A DNA stretch of 64,000 nt. Source: Malacoplasma penetrans HF-2. Lineage in GTDB: Bacteria; Bacillota_I; Bacilli_A; Mycoplasmatales; Mycoplasmoidaceae. Location of the stretch: assembly GCF_000011225.1 (NCBI RefSeq), contig NC_004432.1:558001-622000 (forward strand), in the 5' to 3' direction. Made by a program: the position numbers and the translations under genes. Positions 1 through 11,823 of the stretch are shown in pieces (the first letter of the stretch is position 1; the number at the start of each line of letters is the position of its first letter). The notes under the pieces were generated by a model. The model had not been told where the DNA came from and made no database searches. It saw nothing but the letters and a program-made list of their open reading frames with translations.

Positions 1-1162
1 AACTATCTTTAATAAGGCTTTATTATCAGTTGAAGAAATTAACCAACAATATGAAACTATTTTTAATTATGAAGTTAATAGCAAAGAATTAGGTTTAGAT
101 TTTGAAGTTAATTTAGCTAAAAAAGAATTGAATGATTCAGTGTTTATGCACATTTTGTCTCTTTGTAAAAATAACAATATAAAGCCAATTGTTAATATTA
201 TTGAAAATATTGTCTTTTTTGAAACTAAAAATTTTCATTCATTAAATAACTTTTTACTTCCTTATTCTTTCTTTTTGAATAATAAAAAAGAAATCCTTGA
301 AGGTTTAAACAATATGGAAATGGAATATTCTGATATTGCTTTAAATAACTTTAATAAAATTACAGGTGCATATGAATTAAACTTATTTTTAAACACTTAT
401 GATAATTCTAAAAAAGTTAGATATATTAGTTCTTCCCAACTTTCTAAAGGTGAACTAAAATTATTAATTCTTTCATACTTATATGAAAGATATAAAAACC
501 AAAACAAAATTATTATTGTTGATGAATTCTCGTCAACTATTAAATATAGTAATTTCTTATCAATTCAAGAATTTCTAAAAAGAGTTTTAACTTCAAACAA
601 CAAGTTCCAATTCATTTCTTGAAATAATGAGTATTTTGAAGAAACTAAACAACACTTTGATGAAAACATGAACATTTTTAACATTGTTAAATCTAAAAAC
701 TATGAAAGCGAAATTAAACAAATTTCAAAAGATGATATTGAAAAAGAATTAAAAGAAAAAGAAGTTGAAAAACTTAAAACAATGTTAAATGTTGAACTAT
801 TAAAAGAGTCTAATCTTGCTAAGAATAATTCTGAATTTGAATATCTTAAAGATAAAAATGATCAAGTTGAAGAAATTGAAATCAATGAATCTGAAGAATT
901 AGAAGAGTCATATGAAGAAGAGCCTTCAAAAGAATTAGATTCTTCAATAATGGATTTAGTTAATGAACTACAAGATGAAGAATTTATTGATGATGAAGAA
1001 GAATTATCAGAAGATGAAATAGCTAGAATGAGCAAACAAGAAACATCTGATGATGACTTATTTGAGCTAGAACAATTTAATGCTTCTTTTATTTTTCCAA
1101 AAACTAGTGCTAGTCAATGAAAAGAAGAACTAGAGCATGAAAAGGAAAAAGAAGAAGAATAA
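1..1162 (+). CDS. ATPase-like protein, 5' end outside the window
   Basis: The frame is open from base 2 to the TAA at 1160-1162, reading TGA at 620 and 1118 as Trp. The visible part has an ABC/SMC-like pair of motifs: LSKGE (about 440-454), resembling the ABC signature, and 80 bases later a Walker-B-like hydrophobic strand ending in VDEF (about 518-529). After about residue 220 the protein becomes a very acidic, Glu/Asp-rich tail, probably disordered. The Walker A motif would lie upstream of the window. I infer an ATPase of the ABC superfamily fold (DNA repair or chromosome type rather than transporter is possible), but I do not recognise the family. No terminator is obvious before the next gene, 41 bases on. 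Confidence 0.6.
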
Positions 1163-1203
1163 TAACTATATAATTAGTTTCTAATTAAATAAAAATAAAA
1201 GGG

Positions 1204-2130
1204 ATGAAAATGAATAAGTATAAAAATCAAATTGGTTTAATTGGATTAAATGATAGCAGTGAATGTTTATTAAGAAATCTTACTAGAAATTGTTTTAGTG
1301 TTCTTACATATGATTTAAATAAATCAAAATATGAAGAATTAAAGAAAGAAGGGTTTACATGTTTTGATTCTCTTGAAAAATTTGTTAACTATTTTTTAGG
1401 AGAAAAAATAGTTTTACTTACAGGGAATTGAAACAGACAAACAAACAACATATTTTTAGATTTAATTAATATGTTGAATATGGATAGCATCATCATAGAT
1501 TTAACAGACTCTAGTCATGATGTAGTAGTAAGTAATTATCAAAAAGCTAAAAATAAAAACATTGAATATGTAGATGCTTCAATTATAGGAACACTAGATG
1601 ATATTACATGAGGTTTTAGTTTAGCAATCAGTGGGAAAGAAAACACTGTAAGATATTTACAAAATGTATTAAAAAATACTTTATCTCATGAAACTAATTT
1701 CTTTTTCTCTGGAGCAATAGGGTCTGCTCATTTTCTTAAAATGATTCATGACTCTATTCAAAATTCATATGCTAATTCAATTTTAGAAGGATTAGATCTA
1801 ATGAGAAAAAGTCAGTTTGACTTTAACTTTAAGCAAGTATTAAACTTTTTTGAAAATGGTAATTCATTAATTCAATCTAGAATTTTATCTTTACTAAATA
1901 AAGCTGATGTAAGTAAAGAAAAAGATAATTATTTATTAACTGATGATGTTGTTAATTTAAACAGTGTACAAAACTATATTAAGCATTGTATGGAAAATAA
2001 AATTTATTCACAAACAAATTCTTCATCTAATTTTTCAATTCTAAAATTAAAAGATTTAGATGATGATTTCAAAAAAATGCTTTTTAAAAATTTAGTATTT
2101 GAAATAAAAAATGTTGAAGAAGATGAATAG
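1204..2130 (+). CDS. 6-phosphogluconate dehydrogenase-like protein (degenerate)
   Basis: A 308-residue reading frame, TGA read as Trp at 1429 and 1609. The N-terminus has a Rossmann-type strand-turn (IGLIGLND) where 6PGDH and 3-hydroxyisobutyrate dehydrogenases have GLGxMG, so the dinucleotide-binding loop is altered. The start of the helical domain keeps GSAHFLKMIHD, matching the 6PGDH catalytic segment (Lys and His kept; the following Asn is Asp here). The length is close to the short YqeC/Gnd-like proteins (about 300) rather than the 470-residue enzyme. ATG at 1204 directly follows the purine-rich AAAAGGG; ATG at 1210 gives a better 6-base spacing and may be the true start. Activity is uncertain because the cofactor loop is degenerate. 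Confidence 0.75.
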
Positions 2131-2144
2131 AATTTAAACTACTA

Positions 2145-2177
2145 GAAAATAACAAGCAGGTCTTGTTATTTTTTTAT
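2145..2177 (+). terminator. Rho-independent terminator
   Basis: The inverted repeat AATAACAAG / CTTGTTATT with a five-base loop is followed by a T-run. It closes the first two-gene unit. Confidence 0.8.
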
Positions 2178-2259
2178 TTACTTGCAATATTAAGTAATTT
2201 AGTTAATTAATAAGTAGATATTAATATATATTAATAATTAGTTATAAATAATTATTAAA

Positions 2260-3105
2260 ATGATTCCAGTTACAATATTTTATATTTCTATCTCTCTTAT
2301 AATTGTTTCATTAACTTTTCTTTTTAATTTCTTTGGAAAAAGACTTGTTAATAACTATTGGTTTTGGGCCATTCCAAGTCTTTTGTTTTTAATTTACTTT
2401 ATAGTTTTTAGATTCTATGGAGCTTGAAGGGATTTAAATCAATTTCTACAAACTAACTCAATTTGGTTAGGTAATGAGTTAAACTATGAAGACTCAATAA
2501 TAGTTAGTAAAGCATTATTGTTGGATATGTGTCCATTTGTTGCTATTGCTTTACCAGTTTCATTAATTTTGGATAAGACAAGAAGAATTGCCAATGCTAT
2601 ATCTCCGTTTGCAATCTTAGGTGCTGGAATTACCATTCCATTTATTGCATACTCAGATCCAGAAGCTGCAATCTCATTTAAGTATTTTTTTGTTGGTGGG
2701 TTTTTACCGATATATTTTTTTATGCATCTATATTTATTAACATATGGAGTAATGGTGTTTTCTAATAGTAGAAATAGAAAATGAATCCATTTATTAGATT
2801 GTCATATTTTTGCAGCTATCTTTTTTGGTTATGTTTGCTTTGTTTCTTTCACAACTAAAACAGTTTGAAATGTAACTGGAATTAATGCAAATGATTGAGA
2901 ATCATCTCTTGGTGAATATAATATGGTTTCTCAAATTTTTAATTTACCATTTCCATCAGTAATGGTTATAAGTTTTTTATTAGCTTATATATTTGTAGTA
3001 TCAATAGTAAGTATCAATATTTATTGAAAGAAAAAACATCAAAAAGATTTCAAAGTTATTAAATTGAAATATCTTAAAAATTCTAAAAATTTAAAAAGTA
3101 AATAA
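2260..3105 (+). CDS. Multi-pass membrane protein, function unknown
   Basis: A 281-residue frame using TGA as Trp at several positions (for example 2427, 2782, 2869). It has about seven strongly hydrophobic segments spread over the whole length, short loops and a Lys-rich cytoplasmic C-terminus. The layout recalls the small TMEM164/YwaF-like and mollicute DUF5378-type membrane proteins, but I could not confirm this by eye. The ATG has no clear Shine-Dalgarno sequence and follows the terminator by about 80 bases, so the transcript may have a short leader. It is followed after 16 bases by the IMPACT-family gene, probably in the same transcript. Confidence 0.7.
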
Positions 3106-3121
3106 TGTTAAATTCAATCTT

Positions 3122-3688
3122 ATGAAAAAAGTATTAAAAAATGGTTCTACTTCTTATTTCCAAATAAATGGTTCAAAGTTCTATGGATTTGGATTTTATA
3201 TAGAAGATGAAAATGAAGTAAATTCTATTGTTAAAAAGTTATGAGAAGAACATAAAAAAGCAGTTCATATATGCTATGGATTAGTTTGTAATCAAAACAA
3301 TTTATTAATAGAAAGATTTGATGATGATAATGAACCTAAAAATCTTGCAGGTAAAAAAATCTTATTAGCTTTACAAAATAATAATTTTGTAAATTCTTTA
3401 GTAGTGGTTGTAAGATATAAAACTAAATCACTATTAGGAAGTGGTTTACTATCTAGAAGTTATTACAAGGTTAGTGAATTATTGTTGCAAGAAAGTGAAA
3501 ATTATAGTGAATATACAAACACTTATAAATTTGAAATAGATATAAAAGATCAAAAGGAATTATCTAACCTTTTAAATTTATCTAAATCTAATAGACTTAC
3601 AATTTTGGAACAATCAGAATCTAAAGCAACTATAAGAGTAGAAGAATTAAACTTAGAATTTGTAAAACAAAAACTAAATTTATGTTAA
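3122..3688 (+). CDS. IMPACT family (YigZ/YvyE) protein
   Basis: A 188-residue protein with the UPF0029/IMPACT layout. An N-terminal SKFYGFGF strand is followed by HICYGL (family H-x-CYA), then ERFDDDNEPKNLAGK, matching the family ERFSDDGEPxGTAGKP, and then VVVVRYKTKSLLGSGLL, matching VVVTRYFGGxKLGxGGL. A C-terminal ferredoxin-like domain of about 70 residues completes the usual bacterial architecture. Bacterial members have been linked to ribosome- or RNA-associated roles, but the biochemical activity is not settled. One TGA (3241) encodes Trp. It probably ends the transcript that begins at 2260. Confidence 0.85.
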
Positions 3689-3740
3689 TTTTTTGATTGA
3701 AATTAAAAATAAAAAAAATTAATTTTTTTTAAATTTATTA

Positions 3741-3749
3741 TGCTATAAT
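3741..3749 (+). promoter_or_regulatory. Extended -10 promoter
   Basis: TGCTATAAT is a perfect TATAAT preceded by TG one base upstream (extended -10). It lies 60 bases ahead of the ATG at 3810. No good -35 box is visible at 17 bases, as is common with extended -10 promoters. Confidence 0.6.
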
Positions 3750-3809
3750 CAAATTTTTTGTTGATTGTGCTTTTTTTATAAAATATAATTATTATTGTGG
3801 TATAAATCA

Positions 3810-4913
3810 ATGAATTTAAATAAGATCATCTACAAAATTAATAATGAAAATTTTAAAAAGTTCCAAGTTTTCAATTCATCAAACACATTAAACTTCTTTA
3901 TTGTTAGTGACTTTTCTAAAATTCCTCCTCAGGAAATTATTAGATTATTGAATAATGATAGAAAAATAATAATTGATGATAATTCAATTGTTAGTGTCGA
4001 AACAATTAAAGAAATCTTTTCTACTTTACAGTTTAGTGATAAATTGAAAAACTTATATATATCTAAAGAAGCATATTTACAATGTGGTTTTCACAAAGAT
4101 TTTAGTGACCTACTAGCTGAGCTAGAAATCATTAATGAATCAAATGCAGACTTAATTGTAAAATCTGACATTCCATTACAAGCAGGATTAAAACTAAAGT
4201 ATTTTGAAAATCCTGATTACTTATTAAAGGTGTTAGATGGAACTTTATATATTAAAAAAATATTTTTAGAAAAATTTGATAACTTCAAATTTAGTTTAAA
4301 AAATGAATTTGAAAACTTATTGAAATTTGGAACTATAGTAAAAAATAATTTAATTTCTTCTTCAAATATCTTTATTGAAGAAATATCTAAGAACTACAAT
4401 GTTATTTGTAATGTTTTAGATCTTGAAAACAATTTCTACCCTGAAATTGATAATATCGAAAAATGAGGATTATTATCTTGTGTGGATTTAGATAGTAATT
4501 TAGTAGCTTCTCTAAATTCTGAAGAATCTAATCACTTACCAGGTTTTTTGCATTTAGAATCTAAAAACTTTGGTTGAATAGATGCTGTAAAAATTAAAAG
4601 AAATATCAAGAAACAAAACATTAAAAAAATCATTTTAGAAAATATTGAATGATTAGATAATTTTGAAGAACTAAAAATTTGTACAGAATATGGATTTAAC
4701 TTCATGCGTACAAAAACATTACCTCAAATTAATAAAGTAGATAAAACAATTGCTTTATATACAAAGTTTGATGGTTGAAATAAAGAAACTAAATCTATTA
4801 TTAACCCAGAAGATGTTCCATTTGAAATGTTGTATTTTATACATGAACTTAAAAGAATTCTATGCATTGAAACAATCTATTTAAGATTGCAAGGTGTTGA
4901 AATAGAAGTTTAA
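3810..4913 (+). CDS. Hypothetical protein, unrecognised
   Basis: A 367-residue soluble protein with no signal peptide or membrane segment. TGA serves as Trp at 4464, 4576, 4650 and 4777. The predicted sequence alternates beta-strands with amphipathic helices. I see no nucleotide-binding or catalytic motif. An in-frame TTG at 3795 would add five residues, but the ATG at 3810 fits the promoter at 3741 better. The gene stands alone between its own promoter and a strong terminator at 4948. Confidence 0.7.
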
Positions 4914-4947
4914 TTCTTAATAATATATTGTTTAAAGTTATTGCTAA

Positions 4948-4985
4948 TAAAAACAGAAAAGTAAAATTTTCTGTTTTTATTTTTA
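4948..4985 (+). terminator. Rho-independent terminator
   Basis: AAAACAGAAAA / TTTTCTGTTTT hairpin with a short A-rich loop and a T-rich tail. Confidence 0.8.
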
Positions 4986-5053
4986 TTTATTTTTTTATTA
5001 TATATATTGTGAATTTATAATAACAATCGATAAAAAAATAAATAAAGGATAGT

Positions 5054-8000
5054 ATGAAATCTAAAAAGAATAATTTTTTTGGTTTAAAAAATAAATTTAA
5101 TAAAGTAAAAGAATCTATTTCAAATACTAGAGAAAATGTTGTTAGTAGTATTTCAAATCAAATTGAATCTGTTAATAATACTTTTAATGAATACAAAACT
5201 AATTTAAATGATTCTAAAAAAAGATTTAAAAAGTTTGTTAAGAAAAATAAATTGTTAATGATCTCAACTGGTACAGTATTGGGAACATTTACATTTGCTA
5301 TGACAATTTATTTTTCTCAAACATTAAGTTTTTACCAAATGGAATCACGTGGTAGTAAACAAGGGAATAATATTGATACTTTATATAGTCATGACTCATA
5401 CATTACTAAAAAGTATAGAAGATCAGCTGCAAGAACATATTCTGGGACTTTAAGTGGATTTCCTGCAATCACTACTAGGAATGGTGCAGAGGCTAAGACA
5501 AGTATCTCTTTTTATAGTGCTGATTATTATCCATCACCAGTTCACCCATACTTCACAAATACCGGTACTCAAAGTGGTACACCATCTGACACAGAAAAAA
5601 TGAATAATGTGTGAGATGAAAACACACTATTAAATTCTAGTCAATTTATTCAGTGAGCAATTGCAAACAAACAATTAAAAAAACATCCTGCAATTGACCT
5701 TCAATATTATCAAGCAGCAACTAACAATACTAGTGAGTATTATCACAAATTACCAGATGATGCTTTGGCAGTAGAAAAGAACTTTAACATTGATTTAACC
5801 CAACCAGGTTATGTAGTAACAGGGTTATATGCTCCACCAGGTGAAGTTATTAACATCAAAATTCCTGGATTAACTGATGAAGAAGTTAAAGCTTTAAATT
5901 TAACTTTAACAATAGGTGACAATGAAAATCCAGCTCCTGGATATAATGCTTCAAACTACTCTAGAGCTAGCAAAAGATTACCAGTCATGAAAACAAGCAT
6001 TAGTATAACTACTAGTGAATTTAAATATGGTTCTCCTTTTGGTGGAATTGTTAATGTTGTTGTTAACAAAGAACCTGGTTTAAATGCTTTAAAAAATGTA
6101 GGGATGGTAATTAATGGTGCTGTTGAAGCTTTGCACTACATTCATGGATACACAACAGAAGCAGAATGAAAGAGATTAACTAAAGAAGCTAAAGCTCCTA
6201 TATTTGATATAGCAGCAGATCATATTAAGTTTGCAGGCCCTGTTCACACTTTAAGCCCTTATTTTAAAGGTGATAGTGCAACATATACTCAATAATATGA
6301 TCCAAAATCATATCCTTATAAATCAATGGATCTATATGACAAGATGGCATTAGATGCTTTATATACAATTAATAAAAATGCTGTTTGAAAACAATCATAC
6401 CGACATATTCATAGTAACTTTGTAGCCTATGGGGCAGCAGTTAGTTTTGTGGGTGCTTCATATATTAATTCACCATGAAGTTGATCAGCATCAATTTTAA
6501 ATTATGAAAATGTTCTTAATGAAGGTTCTTGAGGTGTAATGCATGAGAACAATCACCAAAACCAAGGTTCTTGAGGATATACAGGAAGTGGTGAAGTTAC
6601 TAACAATGTATTAACAATTGCTTCATATTTAAACTTTACTAATGTTTCTAACAATAGATATAAATGAATAAATTACAATGCAACAGATGGAAAAATCTCT
6701 AAGAGAGGAAATAACCACATTTATAAATTAAATGGATATTTGAATGTTGATACTTATTTAGATGAATATGTAAATGACAATAATAGTCCTGATAAAAATA
6801 AAGCAAGAGAAGGTATTGATTATGATTATTCAGTAATTATGTCTCATTTTGGAACTAGCACTTTCCAAAAAATTATTAGAAGTTATAGTGATTCTACAGT
6901 TACTGATTTCGAAGGAAATAAAATTACTATTCCTGAATCTATAAAAAATGACAGAAATGCAATATTTGTTTATAGAATTTCTGCTGTTACTGGATATGAC
7001 TGAATTGAATACACTTATAACTCTGGATTGATTTCTAGTGATATGAAAACCAAATTAGAAACTGCTTTATCAACAAATTTCCCTGTTACTAATACTAACG
7101 ATAGTACTGGTGGTAACAGTGGATCTGGTAGTTCTTCATCAACAACTAATAAAAATAGACTAAAGAAGTTTTTACCAGTTGGTAGTTTTTATGCTTCTCA
7201 AGTTGCATATGATGTAGCAACTGATGAAAATGGAAATGTAATTGAACCTAATAACTATACATCTATCCAAAGACCTTTCTTAATTCCAAAAACTGCTTTT
7301 ACTAGTGGATATAAATTTAATTTATCTGATAGTACTAAAACTGCTACTAAAAAACAAATGGATTCTAATTACACATTATCTGATTATAAAATTACAAAAA
7401 ATCCAAATAGTAGAAGTAGTTATGACTCGAGTTCTAACACTTTAACATATTATCCAGATACTTCTAATCTAAATAACACTGACAGTTTTGAATATGAAGT
7501 TACTGTAAAAGATGGAGGAAGTAATCAATATATTGTTAGATATAAAGTTGATTTACAGTTAGAGGGAAATACTACTGAATTTGTAGTACCTAGTAATGAA
7601 AATTATCAACAATACTATAGTTCTCAAATTACTTCATATCATAATGATATTAATTGAGATACCAATGTAACAGTTGGAAGTGAACAAAAATCTTTATCTT
7701 TACTAAGAGATAATACAAGTGGTAGCAATAACTTTACAGCAGCAACTACAAAAGATTCAACTTCTAATGACTTTTTATTTACTTTTGAAATCCCATTTAG
7801 AAGAGATGTGGATGTTAACTATTTAGAACTATGACCAAATTCAGTAAATAGAACTGCACCAGATGGAATAATAATTAAAGATGCTAAAGACAATATTTTA
7901 TTTGAGGGAGACTTTGAAAAAACAGCTTATCCTAAATTTTCTTTCCCTTCAGCTAGAACTAATAAATTAAAAGTATCTTTAAAAACTTTTGATAGGGAAG

Positions 8001-8824
8001 CAGGGAATACTGGAGATGATGGGGTTACAAGCTTTACTGAAAAACCAGTATCTAGAACAGTACAAGTCTGATACCTAGATGCAGGGTTAAAAGTTTCTCC
8101 AACATTAATTCTTACTCCAGACTCAGAATGAATCTATACAGTTGGTGATTGAAAGAGAGGTAATAAAGATGGGAAAGTAAATGGAGCATCTTTATACACA
8201 ATCTTACCTGGCACTAAAGTTGCATTTGGTTTTAGAGGAACTGCATTTACAATTGTTGGAACTAAAGACATAGGATATGGATCATTTAATGTATATATTG
8301 ATCACAAATATTACAGTACAGTTTCAACAAGTTCAAAATCAAGATCAGCAAATGAAGGATTATTCAGTGCTTCAAATTTAAGTGAAGGAGAACATTACGT
8401 GTCTATTACTACTAAAAACTCAGCTCCAGTAGAAATTCAATATTTTGCATTAGAGGGAACTGCTCAACCAATCAGTGTTAACGATTGATTCTACTTCTTA
8501 GCAATTGGTTTATCAATTATTGTTTTATTAACAATTGTTATTACTGTTTTATCAGTAATGTATTATTTAAAAGTTAAAAATAAAAGAATTACTATTTTTG
8601 ATAAATTTAAATCTAAGTTTAAAGCTAAACCAAATAGGCTTGAAAATGATGAAGATGATGAAATTGCTTTAGAAAAAGTAGAAGAAAAAAATAATAGTAA
8701 ACCAATAGAAAACAAGAACATTGATTTAAAAGATTCAAAAGAATTTAAAAAAGAGGAACAAAATAAAAATACTGAGACTAAACCTAAAAAAGATAAAGAT
8801 AAAAAATCTAAAAGGAATAAATAA
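5054..8824 (+). pseudogene. Membrane-anchored M60 family metallopeptidase with in-frame TAA
   Basis: One frame spans 1257 codons, but codon 414 (6293-6295) is TAA and the frame continues perfectly after it. The N-terminus has a basic cytoplasmic stretch, then a membrane segment near residues 68-92. TGLYAPPGEV (about residue 255) is typical of the M60 N-terminal accessory domain. The catalytic motif HENNH (6542-6556), followed by 12 residues and Glu (6593), fits the M60 pattern HExxH-x(8-28)-E. Later come a Ser/Gly-rich linker (near 7100), beta-rich ectodomain modules, a C-terminal membrane segment (about 8490-8570) and a Lys-rich tail. M60 enzymes cleave mucin-type glycoproteins. The TAA separates the accessory domain from the catalytic centre, so the peptidase is made only if the codon is bypassed, reverted or wrong. 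An ATG at 6326 could restart translation, but no good ribosome site is seen. Confidence 0.85.
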
Positions 8825-8826
8825 TT

Positions 8827-9645
8827 ATGAATACTAATAGTCAAGTTAATAAAGTTCCTAAAGATAACAATCTAAGAAAAGAAAAGAAACAAGCTAAGAA
8901 AAATAAAACTAAAAGCACAAAAGAAAATAAGTCATTAGATTCTTTTGATAAAGTATTAAGTACATTTGATAATTTCCAAAATAAATTATTAAAAGATATT
9001 AACTCATTTTTTAAAGAATTCTTTTCTAAAAAGTATTTTGTTAAAAGATATTTAAAATTCCAAAAGTTCTTTTTTGTTTCAAGTATTGTTTTATTAGTAT
9101 CAATGTTTTTCTGTTCAGCATTCTTAGGTGCAAAAGTTGGTTACTACATAAATTCAGTTCATTTAGATCAGTACAATTCTTTATTAATTCCAGGATCTAT
9201 TATTGGAATCTTGTCCTTCTTCTTATTTATGATTAATTCTATTTATCAACTACTAATCTTTTTAAAGTTATATGTAGCTGAGAAGAAAATAAAAAATCTA
9301 AGGTTCTTTGCATATGTTGGTGTTTTATCTATAGATTTACTAATAATATTATTATCATTAGTATTAATCATTGTTGACCATAGATTAATTTTTATTACAG
9401 AAATTATTTTAGTATTCTATTCATTGATTTGTAGCTTCTTATATTTTGATGAAAAATATGATCTTGATTTTGAATTCATTAAAAAGATGAATAATAAAAT
9501 TATCTCTAACTTCAACATTGATAAGATTAAAGAAACTTTCTTATTAACTAATAATGAAGAAACAAAAGATGTAATTGAAACTAAAGAATTAAAATCTAAA
9601 AATAAGAAAGATAAAAAAGATAAGAAAAGAAAAAAGACTAATTAA
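8827..9645 (+). CDS. Membrane protein coupled to the M60 gene
   Basis: A 272-residue protein starting two bases after the M60 stop, so it is translationally coupled. A Lys-rich N-terminal region (about 60 residues) is followed by four hydrophobic segments (about residues 80-105, 120-145, 158-180 and 185-205) and another strongly basic C-terminal tail. Both tails resemble the basic cytoplasmic tail of the M60 protein. No known domain is recognised. The tight coupling suggests a role with the peptidase, such as anchoring or partner binding, but that is inference. Confidence 0.75.
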   Translation: MNTNSQVNKVPKDNNLRKEKKQAKKNKTKSTKENKSLDSFDKVLSTFDNFQNKLLKDINSFFKEFFSKKYFVKRYLKFQKFFFVSSIVLLVSMFFCSAFLGAKVGYYINSVHLDQYNSLLIPGSIIGILSFFLFMINSIYQLLIFLKLYVAEKKIKNLRFFAYVGVLSIDLLIILLSLVLIIVDHRLIFITEIILVFYSLICSFLYFDEKYDLDFEFIKKMNNKIISNFNIDKIKETFLLTNNEETKDVIETKELKSKNKKDKKDKKRKKTN

Positions 9646-9653
9646 TTAGTTTT

Positions 9654-9685
9654 AAAGATGCTTTTACAAAAGCATCTTTTTTATT
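9654..9685 (+). terminator. Rho-independent terminator
   Basis: AAAGATGCTTTT / AAAAGCATCTTT with a three-base loop and a T-run, ending the M60 unit. Confidence 0.85.
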
Positions 9686-9801
9686 TTGTTGAATAGTTTA
9701 GTCAAATTTTTTGCTTGCAAATAATATTTTAAAAAAATGTTTATTTTATATATTTTTAATATACATATATTAAAAAACTTGCAGAAAATAATTTCCAAAT
9801 A

Positions 9802-9857
9802 TTGCAATTTGCCTCCCAATGAGCTAATATAAAATTACCTTAACTATAGAGTTTTGG
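9802..9857 (+). promoter_or_regulatory. Promoter plus 20-bp palindrome, surface gene 1
   Basis: TTGCAA (9802-9807), a 17-base spacer, and TAATAT (9825-9830). Seven bases later comes the imperfect palindrome CCTTAACTATAGAGTTTTGG (9838-9857). The same arrangement stands before the next three paralogues. The palindrome lies about where transcription should start, so it could be an operator or form a hairpin at the 5' end of the mRNA. Confidence 0.7.
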
Positions 9858-9937
9858 GATTTGATAGTCTTTTAAAAAGAAAATTAAAATCTAGGATATC
9901 AAATTTGAAAATAAATCAAAAAAGGAATGATAATTAT

Positions 9938-11488
9938 ATGAAAATAAGTAAAAAATTATTGATTGGAAGTATTACCACTCTTGGTGCTATTGGTGTTGGT
10001 GCAGCTGTTACAGCACCTTTAGTAGATTCATTTGCAAATAGAAACTCTAGTGGTGTAGAAGTTCCGAATCAGGACAACAACAATAACTCTGGAGATAATG
10101 ATAATAACAGTAATCCAAATGGAGATGGAAATCAAAACCAAGGTGGAGACGAAAACACTGATGGTAATGACAACCAAAACCAAGGACAAGATGGAAATAA
10201 TGGTGACGGCAACCAAAACCAAGGTGGAGATGGAGATACTAATACAGATCCTACTCCTCCTGTTCAATTGCAAAAAGATGCTACTAGACCAAATGATGGA
10301 ACAGAAATTGAATCAAGTGTTACAACAATTCCAGTAGCTGATGTTACTGAATTAAACAATTTCTTAAGTGAAAACTTTGAAAAATCAGTTAAGCCAACTT
10401 TTAATGGTTATTTTAAAAATGTAGATGTTTCTCTTGTGAAAGATTCTGCTAATTTTGCAAACAAAAATTTCAAAATATCAGTAACTCCAACTTCTGGACA
10501 TGCTTGAGAAGATGGAACAACTGATGCAAAAGAATACACTGTTCTTTTACCAAAAATGTTATTATTGGCTAGAACTTCAGGTGCACTTAGCTACAATGAT
10601 ATAATTATTGCAACTAATTCAGCTACTTTAGATAGTCACTTAAAATCTAATTTCACAGCTAAAAAATTTAGTGGTGCAACTATAACAAACTATACAGCTG
10701 AGTATGTTGCTGGTTCAGCTAATTTAGAAAATAGTTCATTTAAAGTAAAATTAACACCAGTTGTAGGTGCTGCTTGATATAATGGTGTAAATTATGGAAC
10801 AACTCCTGTTACAGTTAATGTTTCATTTTTAGCAGCTATTCCTGTAGTTTCTCTATCTAGTGCTGACACATTCTTGCAAACTTTCTCAGCTTCAGAAGTT
10901 TGAAATACTGAAACTTTTAATACAAAGCTTACAGATTTATTTAAAAATTCAGATAGTTTAAAATCATCTCTTTCAAATGATTATTCAGGTACTAACATAT
11001 CATATGTAAGTGGTTCAGCTGATTATGATAAAGGTGAATTTAAAATTACTGCAACTCCAAAAGGTAGATTTTCATGATTAGATACTAGAACTAAAGAAGC
11101 TAGAACTATTACTGTTAAAGCAAATATTCAAAAAATTTCATACAACACACCGCTTTCAGTTCAAAATGGTGGAAGTAGAACAGATCTTATTTATGGAAGA
11201 CCAACAGTTGTTCTAACATCTAAGACTACTAATACTACAACTTATAAAGCAAACTATAAATTGCATGAATCATCAGCTCAATATGGATGAACAACTCTTT
11301 GAAGTTATTCTCAAGATGGTGGTAAAACTTGAACTTCAGAACCTAAATCTGCTTTAAATCCAACTGTTACAGTAAACAATAGCATGGTTAAAGGTTCTCT
11401 AAAATTAAAGTTTGAAATCTTATTCTATATCGATGGTGGAGAAAATGCTCCAACTGTTGGATGATCAATGACTTTTGATGCAATTTAA
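9938..11488 (+). CDS. Tandem surface protein family, member 1
   Basis: A 516-residue protein with a signal-type N-terminus: a short basic start, then a small-residue hydrophobic stretch to about residue 30. There is no cysteine, so no lipobox. Residues 40-110 are a low-complexity Asn/Gly/Asp/Gln linker not found in the other three members. Three related modules of about 55 residues follow (around residues 138, 231 and 326). Each has LNxxLxxNF early, SA(N/D) in the middle and a TPxxG turn before Trp. Near the C-terminus is one Asp-box, SQDGGKTW (11309-11332). The last residues MTFDAI resemble MTFNAV in the paralogues. It is probably a secreted or membrane-anchored surface antigen. The layout recalls the P35 family of M. 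penetrans, but this assignment is inference. Confidence 0.75.
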
Positions 11489-11509
11489 TTAGAACTCATA
11501 ATTAAAAGT

Positions 11510-11548
11510 TAAAAATGACTTGTAAATATCACAAGTCATTTTTTTATT
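11510..11548 (+). terminator. Terminator of surface gene 1
   Basis: AAATGACTTGT / ACAAGTCATTT hairpin plus a T-run. Near-identical hairpins end members 3 and 4, and a variant ends member 2, so the terminator was copied with the gene. The rest of 11549-11823 is AT-rich with no gene I can support. Confidence 0.8.
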
Positions 11549-11823
11549 TATTTTTTAAATTAAATAAGTTTTCTTTAAAAACTCTGCTTCTTAATTTTAT
11601 GTAGTAGAGTTTTTAAACTTTTTATGAGTACAATTTTAAAAATTGTTTTGAATAATTAATTTAATTCAGTTTAGTGATTTATGTTTGAATCAAAACTAAA
11701 TATATAATTTATTTATTAATACAAAACATTTGACACAAAAAAGATGCATTACGCTCTTTTTAAAACAACACATGATAATTTTTTACGTAATTTTAAATAC
11801 ATAAAAAATTTACAAAAGATTTT

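Noticed and set aside
6293-6295. Recoding of UAA as an amino acid
   Set aside because: All other genes here use TAA as their stop, and only two long genes contain one internally; mutation or error is simpler.
9838-9857. Palindromes in the surface array as direct sites for promoter inversion
   Set aside because: I found no oppositely oriented partner copy upstream of the genes at the distance needed; an operator or RNA hairpin fits better.
10028-10337. Open frames on both strands inside surface gene 1
   Set aside because: They are shadows of the Asn/Gly/Gln low-complexity linker, whose codons leave other frames open; no ribosome sites, and the main frame has clear paralogues.
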